DNA of 64,000 nt. Origin: Calditrichota bacterium (lineage in GTDB: Bacteria > Calditrichota > Calditrichia > Calditrichales > J004). The notes beneath the pieces were generated by a model. The model was given only the letters and a program-made list of their open reading frames with translations. It was not told the origin of the DNA and did not search any database. Of this stretch, positions 27,136-35,315 are shown piece after piece (position 1 is the stretch's first letter; every line of letters begins with the position of its first letter). The stretch covers positions 248,001 to 312,000 of the forward strand of contig JABFGF010000003.1 in the NCBI GenBank assembly GCA_013112635.1, read 5' to 3'. The position numbers and the translations under genes were made by a program.

Positions 27136-28275
27136 ATGCCACGTATTCTAAATTTATTGTTGTGTATTCTGCTTTTTGCTTGTTCGTCATCAACAAGCCA
27201 GGAAAATATTATTGAAGTTGAGAAAGCTTTTCCTAATTTAAGATTTACCCGTCCGGTAGATTTTCAGCAACCTTCAAATGGAAAGAACCAGGTATATGTT
27301 GTTGAACAGGCAGGTAAAATTTACTTATTCAAGAATGAAAAAAGTGTTAAAAATAAAGTACTCTTCCTGGACATAACAGACAAGGTAGATGACGGTGGAA
27401 ACGAGGAAGGATTGCTTGGCTTGGCTTTTCATCCGGACTATAAAACCAACGGGTATTTCTTTGTTAACTACACAGCTTCATCTCCGTCACGTTCAGTAAT
27501 AGCCCGTTTTCAGGCTGGGCAAGGCAGCATAATTTCTACGACAGAAAAAACTATTCTTGAATATGCACAACCATACAGTAATCACAATGGTGGGCAAATT
27601 ATATTTGGGCCGGATGGCTATCTATATATTGCAATTGGCGATGGAGGCTCTGGAGGTGATCCAAAAGGAAATGGCCAAAATCGCAAAACACTTTTGGGCT
27701 CCATTGTTCGCATTGATGTGGATAAACAGGAAAATGGTCGGAATTATGCGATTCCTTCAGACAATCCTTTTGCCGGAAATAAACAAGGTTATCGTGAGGA
27801 GATTTTTGCATATGGCCTCCGAAATCCATGGCGCTTTTGTTTTAATCCTCAAAATGGGCAACTATGGGCAGCAGATGTTGGTCAATATAAATTAGAAGAG
27901 ATTGATATTATTCAAAAAGGCGGCAATTACGGTTGGAATTATATGGAAGGAAGTGATTGTTACGGATCTTCAGAAGATTGTGATACGCCCGGATTGATCA
28001 GGCCTATATTTGAATATCACCATTCTGTTGGGCAATCCATAACCGGTGGTCGGTTTTATCAACACAGCGAAATTGAAGAGTTACAAAATGCTTATATTTA
28101 TGGTGATTTTGTAGCAGGGAAAATTTGGGCGCTTTATTTTAGCGATGGACGTGTTCAAAAAAACCAACTTATAACAACAGAGATTAATGGAATTGCGTCT
28201 TTTGGTGAGGATTTTGAAAAGCAGCTATATGTATTGTCTTTTGATGGATATATTTACAGATTTAAAAGTAAGTAA
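27136..28275 (+). CDS. PQQ-dependent sugar dehydrogenase-like lipoprotein
   Basis: The 379-residue protein starts with a lipoprotein signal (MPRILNLLLCILLFAC). It then forms a six-bladed propeller of the glucose/sorbosone dehydrogenase family: FTRPVDFQQPSNGKNQVYVVEQAGKIY, GLLGLAFHPDYKTNGYFFVNYT, NHNGGQIIFGPDGYLYIAIGDGG, FAYGLRNPWRFCF, then DVGQYKLEEIDII and GGNYGWN. Family members oxidise aldoses in the periplasm with PQQ, but many homologues lack proof of activity. GAGGT precedes the ATG. It follows the two-component pair by 24 bases and may belong to the same transcript. Confidence 0.9.
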   Translation: MPRILNLLLCILLFACSSSTSQENIIEVEKAFPNLRFTRPVDFQQPSNGKNQVYVVEQAGKIYLFKNEKSVKNKVLFLDITDKVDDGGNEEGLLGLAFHPDYKTNGYFFVNYTASSPSRSVIARFQAGQGSIISTTEKTILEYAQPYSNHNGGQIIFGPDGYLYIAIGDGGSGGDPKGNGQNRKTLLGSIVRIDVDKQENGRNYAIPSDNPFAGNKQGYREEIFAYGLRNPWRFCFNPQNGQLWAADVGQYKLEEIDIIQKGGNYGWNYMEGSDCYGSSEDCDTPGLIRPIFEYHHSVGQSITGGRFYQHSEIEELQNAYIYGDFVAGKIWALYFSDGRVQKNQLITTEINGIASFGEDFEKQLYVLSFDGYIYRFKSK

Positions 28276-28278
28276 GAT

Positions 28279-28689
28279 TTATTCTTCTTCAAATCTGAAA
28301 GGTTGGCTAATTGCCTGGTCTTTTAAGTTGCGGAGGTAGTCTAATGCTTTCATTGGGTTATATTGTTTTTTAGAGCCAAATGGATCAAATAAAACACCAA
28401 TAGTTTGTTCACTGCCATTTAAAGGTTTTTGCCAGCGGACCCTGCCTTTAAGATTTAAATCATTCCCATCGGGGAAAGTAATTCTCATTTGAACAGACTC
28501 ACCAAATTTGGCATCCTCCGGCATATGAAATGAAATACCACTTTTTGAAACATTTAAAATATTATCAACGGAAGAATAATTTTTTAAAACGGTTAATCCT
28601 CTGGACTTTTTATATCTTACCTGGGCACCTGGGATTTTAATCCTCTTAAAAGAGCGCCGCTCATTGTCTTTGGATTGTGTTTTTATCAT
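28279..28689 (-). CDS. PilZ-domain protein
   Basis: The 136-residue protein has the c-di-GMP-binding PilZ signature: RRSFKRIKIPG at about 11-21 (RxxxR) and NVSKSGISF (N/DxSxxG) at about 48-56, followed by beta-barrel strands (VQMRITFPDG, LKGRVRWQKP, TIGVLFDPF). It probably binds c-di-GMP as a stand-alone adaptor. No diguanylate cyclase is in the window. It converges with the sugar dehydrogenase, 3 bases away. Confidence 0.88.
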   Translation of the reverse strand: MIKTQSKDNERRSFKRIKIPGAQVRYKKSRGLTVLKNYSSVDNILNVSKSGISFHMPEDAKFGESVQMRITFPDGNDLNLKGRVRWQKPLNGSEQTIGVLFDPFGSKKQYNPMKALDYLRNLKDQAISQPFRFEEE

Positions 28690-28788
28690 TTGTTCAATCT
28701 AACATTTTTTGTGGTTTGCATATATACGGAGTTATTTTACGTTAGTCTGTGAGTCTCGTCAAATCCTGTAATAAAAATTCAACTTTTT

Positions 28789-29532
28789 TTATTTTTTGTA
28801 TGATTTGAAATATTTGAAATCGAAGATCTTATTTATATCGAGCAGATTTTCTTTTCTTCCTAAATCAATCCATTTGAAGGGTGTGGTATCAAATCCTTTT
28901 ATATTATAATGAGAAGCTAATCTTAAATATTCCGGGATTATCGGAAAGATATTATTTGTGTTTAGTTTTGTAAGCAACTTGGCACTGATGATGTGAATAC
29001 CGGCGAAGGAGAGTTCCACACTATTATTTTCAGGCTCTCCAGCCCATAAAGTTTTATTTTCTTTTTTTGCTGTCCAGCCGCAAAGTTGTCCATCACTTTT
29101 AAAAAGTAGGTATCGATTAGTTTTCCTCTTCCTTACGGCGAGGGTTGCATCTGCTTTTTCCAAAGTATGCTGCACATACATTGCTTTTAAATCAATATCC
29201 GAGAGAATGTCTGCATTATGGATGAGTAAGTCTTTTTCATTTTCAAAAAACCAGGCAGTTTTTTTTAACCCACCTCCCGTATCAAGCAATTCCTTTTCAT
29301 GAGATATTTCAATCTTAATTCCAAAATTGTTTTTTGATCTTAAAAAATCAATTATTTGGCCGGCATGGTGATGAACATTTACTATAATTTCTTTTATATC
29401 AAATTCAATTAAACGCAGGATAACCCACTCCAGCATAGGCTTACCATTTACAGCTACCATTGCTTTGGGTATGGAATTGGTTAGTGGTTTTAAGCGTGTA
29501 CCGAGTCCTGCAGCAAAAACTAAAGCTTTCAA
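28789..29532 (-). CDS. Sugar-1-phosphate nucleotidyltransferase, MurU-like
   Basis: The 247-residue protein is a short-form nucleotidyltransferase: MKALVFAAGLGTRLKPLTNSIPKAM (GxGTRxxPLT...PK), then LLIHNADILSDIDL with the metal-binding Asp, and a C-terminal WIDLGRKENLLD. It overlaps by four bases the gene for an AmgK-like kinase fused to a RapZ domain. In the known AmgK-MurU route, MurNAc is phosphorylated at C1 and converted to UDP-MurNAc for peptidoglycan recycling. The pairing suggests that role here, but the exact sugar is inferred. Confidence 0.88.
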   Translation of the reverse strand: MKALVFAAGLGTRLKPLTNSIPKAMVAVNGKPMLEWVILRLIEFDIKEIIVNVHHHAGQIIDFLRSKNNFGIKIEISHEKELLDTGGGLKKTAWFFENEKDLLIHNADILSDIDLKAMYVQHTLEKADATLAVRKRKTNRYLLFKSDGQLCGWTAKKENKTLWAGEPENNSVELSFAGIHIISAKLLTKLNTNNIFPIIPEYLRLASHYNIKGFDTTPFKWIDLGRKENLLDINKIFDFKYFKSYKK

Positions 29533-30965
29533 TTGTTTTTCATCTCTTGTTCACGATGTCGAAGTTTAATATCCGTATCGAATTTTTCTCCAAGGTGGGC
29601 AGCCAATTGATTGGCACAATAAACGGATCTGTGCTGTCCGCCGGTACAGCCAAAAGCAATCATTAAATCTGTAAAATTACGCGACTGGTATTTATTAACC
29701 GCCGAATCGACAATTGCATAAATGTGGGCTAAAAACTCATTGACTTCACCTTCTTTTTCCAGGAAATCAATAACCGGCTGATCATTTCCTGTTAGAAATT
29801 TATAATCATTGTAACGCCCGGGATTGTGCAGCGAACGGCAATCAAACACAAAACCACCTCCATGCCCTTTTTCATCCCAGGGAATACCGCGTTTATAGGA
29901 AAAGCTGTCAATTCGAATAGTTAGGCGTAGTTTGTCTGTACTTAATGTACGCAGATAGCTTGAACGAACAAGCCTTGACCAGGCGTCTGTTAATGCTGGT
30001 ATTTCAATTGGCAGTTTAGCGGAATGAAGCAGGCGTTCCAGATTTTGAATAGCAAATGGTACACTTTTTAAAAAGTGTTCTTTACGTTCGTAGAATCCAC
30101 GAAAACCATACGCACCCAGCGCTTGCATTATGCGGATAAATACATAGCCATGATAATATTGTAGAAATTTTTCCCGATCCACTGGTATTAGTTTTTCAAG
30201 CTCATCCAGATAGATTTCTAATAATTCTTTCCTTATATGAGGTGGAATATCAGCCTTCGCATCGTAAAGAAGTGAGGCAAGGTCGTATTGCAATGCGCCT
30301 TTTCTGCCGCCCTGATAATCAATAAAATATACATCGTTATTGTGGATCATAACATTGCGTGATTGAAAATCGCGATATAGAAAATAGTCACGTTGGCTGC
30401 CCAGTAAAAAATCCACAAAAGTTTGATAATCATCTTCCAACTGCTGCTCATCAAAAGGGATTTTGGCAAGTTTTAAAAAATAGTATTTAAAATAATTTAG
30501 ATCCCACATCATAGATTGGCGGTCAAAACTGCTGCGTGGATAGCAAACAGAGTAATCCAAATCTTTACCCGCCGTAACTTGAAAACGCGGCAAAGCTGCA
30601 ATCACCTTTTTGTACTGATTTTTAAGCTCTTCCGAAAAACTATCTTTATCCCGCTTTTTTGTTAAAAATGAAAACAGTGTTTCATCACCCAGGTCTTCTT
30701 CGAGATAGATGTTTTTATCCAGCTCCTGTTCATAAATTTCCGGAACTTTTAAATTGTGTTTTAAAAAGTGTTTTGAAAAATTGAGAAAGGCGATATTCTC
30801 TTTAATATCTTCATTGAAAACACCAATGGCCTGTTTTGTTTCGCCGGTAATTCTAAAATAACGGCGGTAGGAACCGTGCGCAGGTAGTGCCGTAAACGAC
30901 TTGACTTTTTCCTTGGCCCAACGCTCGAACATTTCTGATAAGCTATTTTTAACTATTGAATCCAT
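29529..30965 (-). CDS. AmgK-like sugar kinase fused to RapZ C-terminal domain
   Basis: In this 478-residue protein, residues 1-330 form an aminoglycoside-phosphotransferase-like kinase: GSYRRYFRI nucleotide loop, catalytic YRDFQSRNVM and metal-binding FIDYQGGRKG. After a linker, residues about 345-475 match the RapZ C-terminal domain: IRIDSFSYKRGIP, GHGGGFVFDCRSLHNPGRY, LTGNDQPVIDFLE and FGCTGGQHRSVYCA. In enterobacteria that RapZ domain senses GlcN6P and acts on sRNA decay. Fusion to the kinase suggests it senses a cell-wall sugar here. It is operonic with the MurU-like gene. Confidence 0.9.
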   Translation of the reverse strand: MDSIVKNSLSEMFERWAKEKVKSFTALPAHGSYRRYFRITGETKQAIGVFNEDIKENIAFLNFSKHFLKHNLKVPEIYEQELDKNIYLEEDLGDETLFSFLTKKRDKDSFSEELKNQYKKVIAALPRFQVTAGKDLDYSVCYPRSSFDRQSMMWDLNYFKYYFLKLAKIPFDEQQLEDDYQTFVDFLLGSQRDYFLYRDFQSRNVMIHNNDVYFIDYQGGRKGALQYDLASLLYDAKADIPPHIRKELLEIYLDELEKLIPVDREKFLQYYHGYVFIRIMQALGAYGFRGFYERKEHFLKSVPFAIQNLERLLHSAKLPIEIPALTDAWSRLVRSSYLRTLSTDKLRLTIRIDSFSYKRGIPWDEKGHGGGFVFDCRSLHNPGRYNDYKFLTGNDQPVIDFLEKEGEVNEFLAHIYAIVDSAVNKYQSRNFTDLMIAFGCTGGQHRSVYCANQLAAHLGEKFDTDIKLRHREQEMKNN

Positions 30966-31101
30966 ATTTTAATTATCTATTTATGTTTCATCCCAAAGTT
31001 TTTAGAGCCAGTAAGCATCAATACATAGAATTATATTTTGTCATAAAGCTCCAAATATCATAAGCCAGAATAATTAAGTTTGGTTTCAATTATATTATTC
31101 T

Positions 31102-31452
31102 TTAGCCCAACCTGGATAGTATTTTTTTTCCCTCAACCCGGGCATTATTCCAAATCATGTTTTTTATGCGGTCTTTTGGAAGAACAAATTTTTCTTCATT
31201 ATAGCTAATTGATTCCAGGTATTTTTTAATTTCGTTATCTAAAATATCAGAATCTGCAAGCTCGCCAAACGATTCTTTCCAACCCAATGCCGGCATAAAT
31301 TTTTCGCTGCCGTATTTTTCTTTGATTTTGTTCTTAATATCCTGCGCCAGCTTTCGCTCAGAGCTTTCAAAATGCAGGTAATAGGACAAACATTTTTCTT
31401 CAAAAGAAATTATTGTATCCTTCAATTTTTTTGCAACATCATCGGGCGTCAT
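31102..31452 (-). CDS. Hypothetical helical protein
   Basis: The 116-residue protein, soluble and highly charged, has no signal peptide or membrane helix. It looks mostly helical: an N-terminal helix with DVAKKLKDTIISFEEKCLSYYLHFESSERK, a middle loop with GSEKFMPALGWKESFGELADSD and a C-terminal helix. I do not recognise a family. It stands alone, 136 bases from the AmgK-RapZ gene on the same strand. Confidence 0.65.
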   Translation of the reverse strand: MTPDDVAKKLKDTIISFEEKCLSYYLHFESSERKLAQDIKNKIKEKYGSEKFMPALGWKESFGELADSDILDNEIKKYLESISYNEEKFVLPKDRIKNMIWNNARVEGKKILSRLG

Positions 31453-31679
31453 ATTTGGTTCTATCCTTTTGTGATATGAATTTTGAATCGCTAAAGTTTA
31501 AAAAATCCTTCCGGTTAAAAAAAATAAAAATTACTAAACTTTGGTTTTATGCGATTTTATGTTTTTGATACTATACAGATGCCGGGGCTGTATTACAACA
31601 TGAAAACTAAAAGATATTGATGAAGCAAAAAAACTATCATTTCAATAGGTAAGCACTTCTTAATCGAGGTTGGTTTTCT

Positions 31680-32816
31680 TTAATCAATAATAGGAAAGAG
31701 CTCTTTCTTTTCAGGTTTCTTTTTCTTTCCTTTGGTATTCCAGTTAAAAATAAAACTGCCCAGACCCTGGTTGCAATTGCGGCACATATCGATATTGTCG
31801 CGGTTGGTATTTAATTCTTTGCGGAAATTATTATATTTTTCACCCTGCCATATTTGATCAAGGTTCTCTTTGGAATTTATATCCCCAAGTTCAAAATCGC
31901 CGTTTTTGTCAAAACAGCAAGGCACAACCGAACCATCCCAATTGATCAACGTAGAAAGCCAAACCCGGCTGCAGGACTTCCTGGATTTATTTTTGACAAC
32001 CAGGGTTTCTCCATCAAAATTGTAGCGACGGTATTTATCATTTTGTGGAAGCCAATCTTTTGCTTCCTGAGTGTTGTGCACTTCTATATTTTTTATCAAC
32101 AAGCGATCCACACCAATTTCGGCAGCCAGCTTTTTGACTTCAGGTAATTGGTGCTCATTATGTTTCATAACTAAAAATTGTAGTGCAATTAAAGGTGTTT
32201 TTGCTTTCCGTTGACGCTTAATTTCCATAAAACGCGCCATGCCATCAATCACTTTATCCACTTTGCCTTTTACGCGATAATGCTCATAAACATCCTGGGT
32301 CACGCCATCGAGGGAAACAATCATGCTATCAAGCCCGGAATCAATCGTGGCATGGATAATTTCATCAGTAAAATAATGAGCGTTTGTGCTGGTGGTGGTA
32401 TAAATATTTTTTGATTTGGCCAGCTCAACAAATTTCAGAAAATGCTTATTTATGTATGGTTCACCCTGGTGATAAAGTAAAAGGAAAAATAATTCATCAC
32501 CCATTTTTTGAATAATATTGTCAAAAGTTTCAAGCGACATTTTACCATTGGCGCGTTCCATATCGCCGGAACCTGTTGTACAAAGCGGACAGCGCAGGTT
32601 ACAAATATTGGTCGGTTCAATCGTCAAAATAGATGGTTTACCCCAGACAAAATATTTGTTAAAAAGGGCTGAAAGCAAAAAGGAGGAGCCTGTTTTTAAT
32701 AGATTGGAACTACGTCGCCAGGTAAGCGAGCGGACAAGGTTCCAGAAAATAAGTTCGTTCAATTTTTTCCTTAAATATTTGGGTGCAAAAGATACGATCT
32801 TAAAACTTGCTTGCAA
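31680..32816 (-). CDS. Radical SAM protein with SPASM domain
   Basis: The 378-residue protein carries the SAM-cluster motif CNLRCPLC (Cx3Cx2C) around residue 73 in EPTNICNLRCPLCTTG, the GGE-like stretch YHQGEPYI, and a C-terminal SPASM-type region with CSRVW, VVPCCFDKNGDFELGDI and MCRNCNQG. It uses a [4Fe-4S] cluster and S-adenosylmethionine to start radical chemistry; the SPASM part holds extra clusters. The substrate is unknown, though relatives act in surface polysaccharide or peptide modification. The longest start is a TTG (32816); no better ATG lies before the cluster motif. It is divergent from a family 2 glycosyltransferase. Confidence 0.88.
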   Translation of the reverse strand: MQASFKIVSFAPKYLRKKLNELIFWNLVRSLTWRRSSNLLKTGSSFLLSALFNKYFVWGKPSILTIEPTNICNLRCPLCTTGSGDMERANGKMSLETFDNIIQKMGDELFFLLLYHQGEPYINKHFLKFVELAKSKNIYTTTSTNAHYFTDEIIHATIDSGLDSMIVSLDGVTQDVYEHYRVKGKVDKVIDGMARFMEIKRQRKAKTPLIALQFLVMKHNEHQLPEVKKLAAEIGVDRLLIKNIEVHNTQEAKDWLPQNDKYRRYNFDGETLVVKNKSRKSCSRVWLSTLINWDGSVVPCCFDKNGDFELGDINSKENLDQIWQGEKYNNFRKELNTNRDNIDMCRNCNQGLGSFIFNWNTKGKKKKPEKKELFPIID

Positions 32817-32887
32817 AAAAATTGTTGTTGAACAAGTGGAAGTTTAAATTTCAAAATCTTATCAAGATTATTTTAAAAAAGGTTTAA

Positions 32888-33976
32888 ATGATTTTAGAAT
32901 TGCTTTTAATTCTTTCAACTTTGTTTTATGTGGCCGCAGTTTTTGCCGTTCTCAGGCTGTTCATAAAAGCAAAAAATATAACTTCTGGTACACAACCTTT
33001 TATTTCGGTAATCATTGCGGCACGTAACGAAGCCAAACGCATAAAACCAACTTTAGATTCCCTTTCAAAAATAAATTATCCGCAAGAAAAGTTTGAGATT
33101 ATTTTGGTCAATGATAACTCATCGGATGATACTGCCAAGATAATCAACGCTTATTTGGACAGGCAAGATAATTGGAAGCTGATTAATTTGGATCGTGAAA
33201 AAGAAAGCTTGGCAGGTAAAAAGGCAGCTTTAAACAAAGCCATAGAAACTGCAAAAGGCGAGATTATTTTGACGACCGATGCGGATTGCCGAGTTCAGGA
33301 AAACTGGCTTTTAGAAGTGGCTGCAAAGTTTGATGACCAGACAATTATGGTTTTGGGTCATTCTGTAATTGAAGAAAAACCGGGATTTCTGGACAAGCTG
33401 CTTCGTTTTGATAATCTCTTTTCCGGGATAATGGTTGCTGCGCCGACTTTGGCCGGTGTTCCCATGAGCAGTGTTGGCAGAAACTTGGCCTATCGCAAAG
33501 AAGCTTATTTGCAGGTTGGTGGTTATAATAAATTGTCACAGCACAAAAGTGGTGACGATGTACATTTAACTGAATTATTCCGCAATGAGTTAAAAGGGAA
33601 AATCAGGTTTTGTTTCGCTACATTTACTATTACCAAAAGGCCGGACACTTTCCGTGAGATTCTTTTTCAGCAAATCCGTAAAAACAGCAAGCTTCTTAAG
33701 AAGTCATTTGGATCAGTCCTAATGGCATTAATCCTTTTTTTCTATTTGGTTTTCCTTATAGTTTTTCCACTTCTTTTTCAAACTTCAATTTCGATTTGGA
33801 TACTGGCGTTGGCCATGAAATTAATTTTGGAGTTTATCACATTGCGGGTTGCTGCACAAAAATTAGGTGATTTGAAGCTCGCTCCATATTTCCCTTTTAT
33901 GCAGATTTTTTATCCATTCTATGTAACGGTTATGGCCATTCTTGGGGTTTTTCAGATTTACGAATGGAAACGGTAG
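32888..33976 (+). CDS. Membrane-linked family 2 glycosyltransferase
   Basis: The 362-residue protein has an N-terminal helix (1-22), then a GT-A fold with PFISVIIAARNEAKRI, ILVNDNSSDDT, ILTTDADCRV (DxD-like) and later GDDVHLTELFR, and two or three C-terminal helices (about 275-355). It should move a sugar from a nucleotide donor to a lipid or surface glycan at the inner membrane. The last codons run YEWKR, then TAG; that TAG lies within the first bases of a REP element (33972 on), so the present stop may be supplied by the repeat. Confidence 0.9.
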   Translation: MILELLLILSTLFYVAAVFAVLRLFIKAKNITSGTQPFISVIIAARNEAKRIKPTLDSLSKINYPQEKFEIILVNDNSSDDTAKIINAYLDRQDNWKLINLDREKESLAGKKAALNKAIETAKGEIILTTDADCRVQENWLLEVAAKFDDQTIMVLGHSVIEEKPGFLDKLLRFDNLFSGIMVAAPTLAGVPMSSVGRNLAYRKEAYLQVGGYNKLSQHKSGDDVHLTELFRNELKGKIRFCFATFTITKRPDTFREILFQQIRKNSKLLKKSFGSVLMALILFFYLVFLIVFPLLFQTSISIWILALAMKLILEFITLRVAAQKLGDLKLAPYFPFMQIFYPFYVTVMAILGVFQIYEWKR

Positions 33977-34055
33977 GAGCCATCTCCAGATGGCGAAAAT
34001 ATGTACCGGTGAAATAATTGTCTTAAATATTCGCGCTCAGGAGAGCACTCCTACC
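33972..34055. repeat. REP/REPIN element upstream of the RAYT gene
   Basis: The ends are GGTAGGAG (33972-33979) and CTCCTACC (34048-34055), a perfect 8-base terminal inverted repeat. Two hairpins lie inside: GCCATCTCCAGATGGC at 33979-33994 and the GCTCAGGAGAGC/GGAG..CTCC arm at 34035-34052. It lies directly before the RAYT gene and matches the elements after that gene. The TAG stop of the glycosyltransferase gene (33974-33976) is inside it. Confidence 0.85.
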
Positions 34056-34074
34056 AACAAATAAGGATTTTCAA

Positions 34075-34581
34075 ATGTTAGAAGATAAAGCACATCAAGA
34101 GAATTTAAGAATTGGGCGGTTTTCTAAAACAGGTCAATTCTATGCAATCACAAAATGTTGCGATAAAAAGGAGCAACTTTTAATTCCTGACTTAGGTGAT
34201 TTATCTTCGGGCAGTTCATATTTTGAAATATTTTATGAAGCAATATCCTGGTTAATTCAAAATAACCACATTTCTTATCCATCCGCAACTATGATGCCGG
34301 ATCATTTTCATCTTGTTTTTCAATTGGGGGAAAGCAAGGATTTGTCTGAGGTTATTCAATCATTATGCAAATTTACTGCAAAGAAATATAATGAAATGAG
34401 AAAAATATCTGGCAAATTTTGGCAGACAGGATTTTATGATCATGCAATACGGTCACATGAATCTATCGCAACCCAGATAAATTATATTTTAGAAAATCCG
34501 GTTAGAAAAGGTCTTGTCAACTCAATTGAGAATTGGCCATTTAAAATAATCACATATCCACCTATTTCAGTTTCGCGATAG
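34075..34581 (+). CDS. REP-associated tyrosine transposase (RAYT)
   Basis: The 168-residue protein is a Y1/HUH single-strand transposase of the REP-associated class. The HUH motif is in MMPDHFHLVFQ; the downstream helix has QSLCKFTAKKYNEMR, the block GKFWQTGFYDHAIRS, and the likely catalytic tyrosine is in INYILENPVRKGLV. AAGGA lies eight bases before the ATG. RAYTs cut and copy REP hairpins and are usually vertically inherited single genes, not self-mobile IS. Here REP elements stand on both sides (33972-34055; 34603-34729), which supports the assignment. Confidence 0.92.
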   Translation: MLEDKAHQENLRIGRFSKTGQFYAITKCCDKKEQLLIPDLGDLSSGSSYFEIFYEAISWLIQNNHISYPSATMMPDHFHLVFQLGESKDLSEVIQSLCKFTAKKYNEMRKISGKFWQTGFYDHAIRSHESIATQINYILENPVRKGLVNSIENWPFKIITYPPISVSR

Positions 34582-34602
34582 GAAGGGTTGGTTTTGCTGA
34601 TC

Positions 34603-34729
34603 GCGCTTGGGAAAGCACTCCTACCTTGAGTATTCTTAATTAGAAATGGTAGGAGCCATCTCCAGATGGCGATTGAAGAATCAGACCAATAATGTGTTGA
34701 GCGAATCGTGCTCAGGAGAGCACTCCTAC
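34603..34729. repeat. Half and full REP elements downstream of the RAYT gene
   Basis: A half element with GCGCTTGGGAAAGCACTCCTACC-like end lies at about 34603-34625. A full element follows at 34648-34729, opening GGTAGGAG and GCCATCTCCAGATGGC and closing GCTCAGGAGAGCACTCCTAC. The full copy is close to the upstream copy at both ends and differs in the spacer. Its right end overlaps the last codons and stop of the uracil-DNA glycosylase gene. Confidence 0.82.
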
Positions 34730-35299
34730 TTCCCGGATTCTATTTCGTAACGTGGGTAAAACTTCATCATCAAACCACGGATTTTTTTTAAACCAGCCAA
34801 AATTACGCGGAGATGGATGTGGCAAAACTATGTAATTAGGAAGATATTCTTTCCATGATTTTACAGTTTCTGTGAGGGTGTTTTTTCTTTTATTTTTTAA
34901 ATAGTAGGCTTGTGCATATTGCCCGATTATGATTGTCAGTTTTATGTTTGAGAGTAGTGGTAGAAGCCGGTCGAAATACAGATCTGCACACTCTTTTCTG
35001 GGAGGGAGATCGCCACTTTTTCCTTTACCTGGGTAACATAAACCCATAGGTACAATGGCAATTTTGCCGTCATCATAAAAGATTTCTTTATCCACGCCCA
35101 TCCAAAGCCGCAACCTGTCACCGCTCGGGTCATCCCAGGGAATACCGCTTTTATGGACTCGCGTTCCCGGAGCCTGGCCTACAATCAGCACTTTGGATAG
35201 TGGAGAAGCAGACAGAATAGGGCGCGGACCAAGCGGCAAGGATTCTGAACAAACAGTGCAGCTTCGGATTTCTTTGAGTAATATTTCTAATTGTGACAT
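34712..35299 (-). CDS. Uracil-DNA glycosylase family protein
   Basis: The 195-residue protein matches the compact uracil-DNA glycosylase superfamily. Marks are CTVCSESLPLGPRPIL near the N-terminus, VGQAPGTRVHKSGIPWDDPSGDRLR (motif A region), IIIGQYAQAYYL and the DNA-contact motif LPHPSPRN. Such enzymes remove uracil or related damaged bases. The two CxxC-like cysteines at the N-terminus are fewer than the four of iron-sulfur family 4 enzymes. The final residues (VGVLS) and TGA stop are read from a REP element (34712-34729), so the natural C-terminus has probably been replaced or shortened. Confidence 0.87.
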   Translation of the reverse strand: MSQLEILLKEIRSCTVCSESLPLGPRPILSASPLSKVLIVGQAPGTRVHKSGIPWDDPSGDRLRLWMGVDKEIFYDDGKIAIVPMGLCYPGKGKSGDLPPRKECADLYFDRLLPLLSNIKLTIIIGQYAQAYYLKNKRKNTLTETVKSWKEYLPNYIVLPHPSPRNFGWFKKNPWFDDEVLPTLRNRIREVGVLS

Positions 35300-35315
35300 A
35301 GTAAAACACGGCTCA

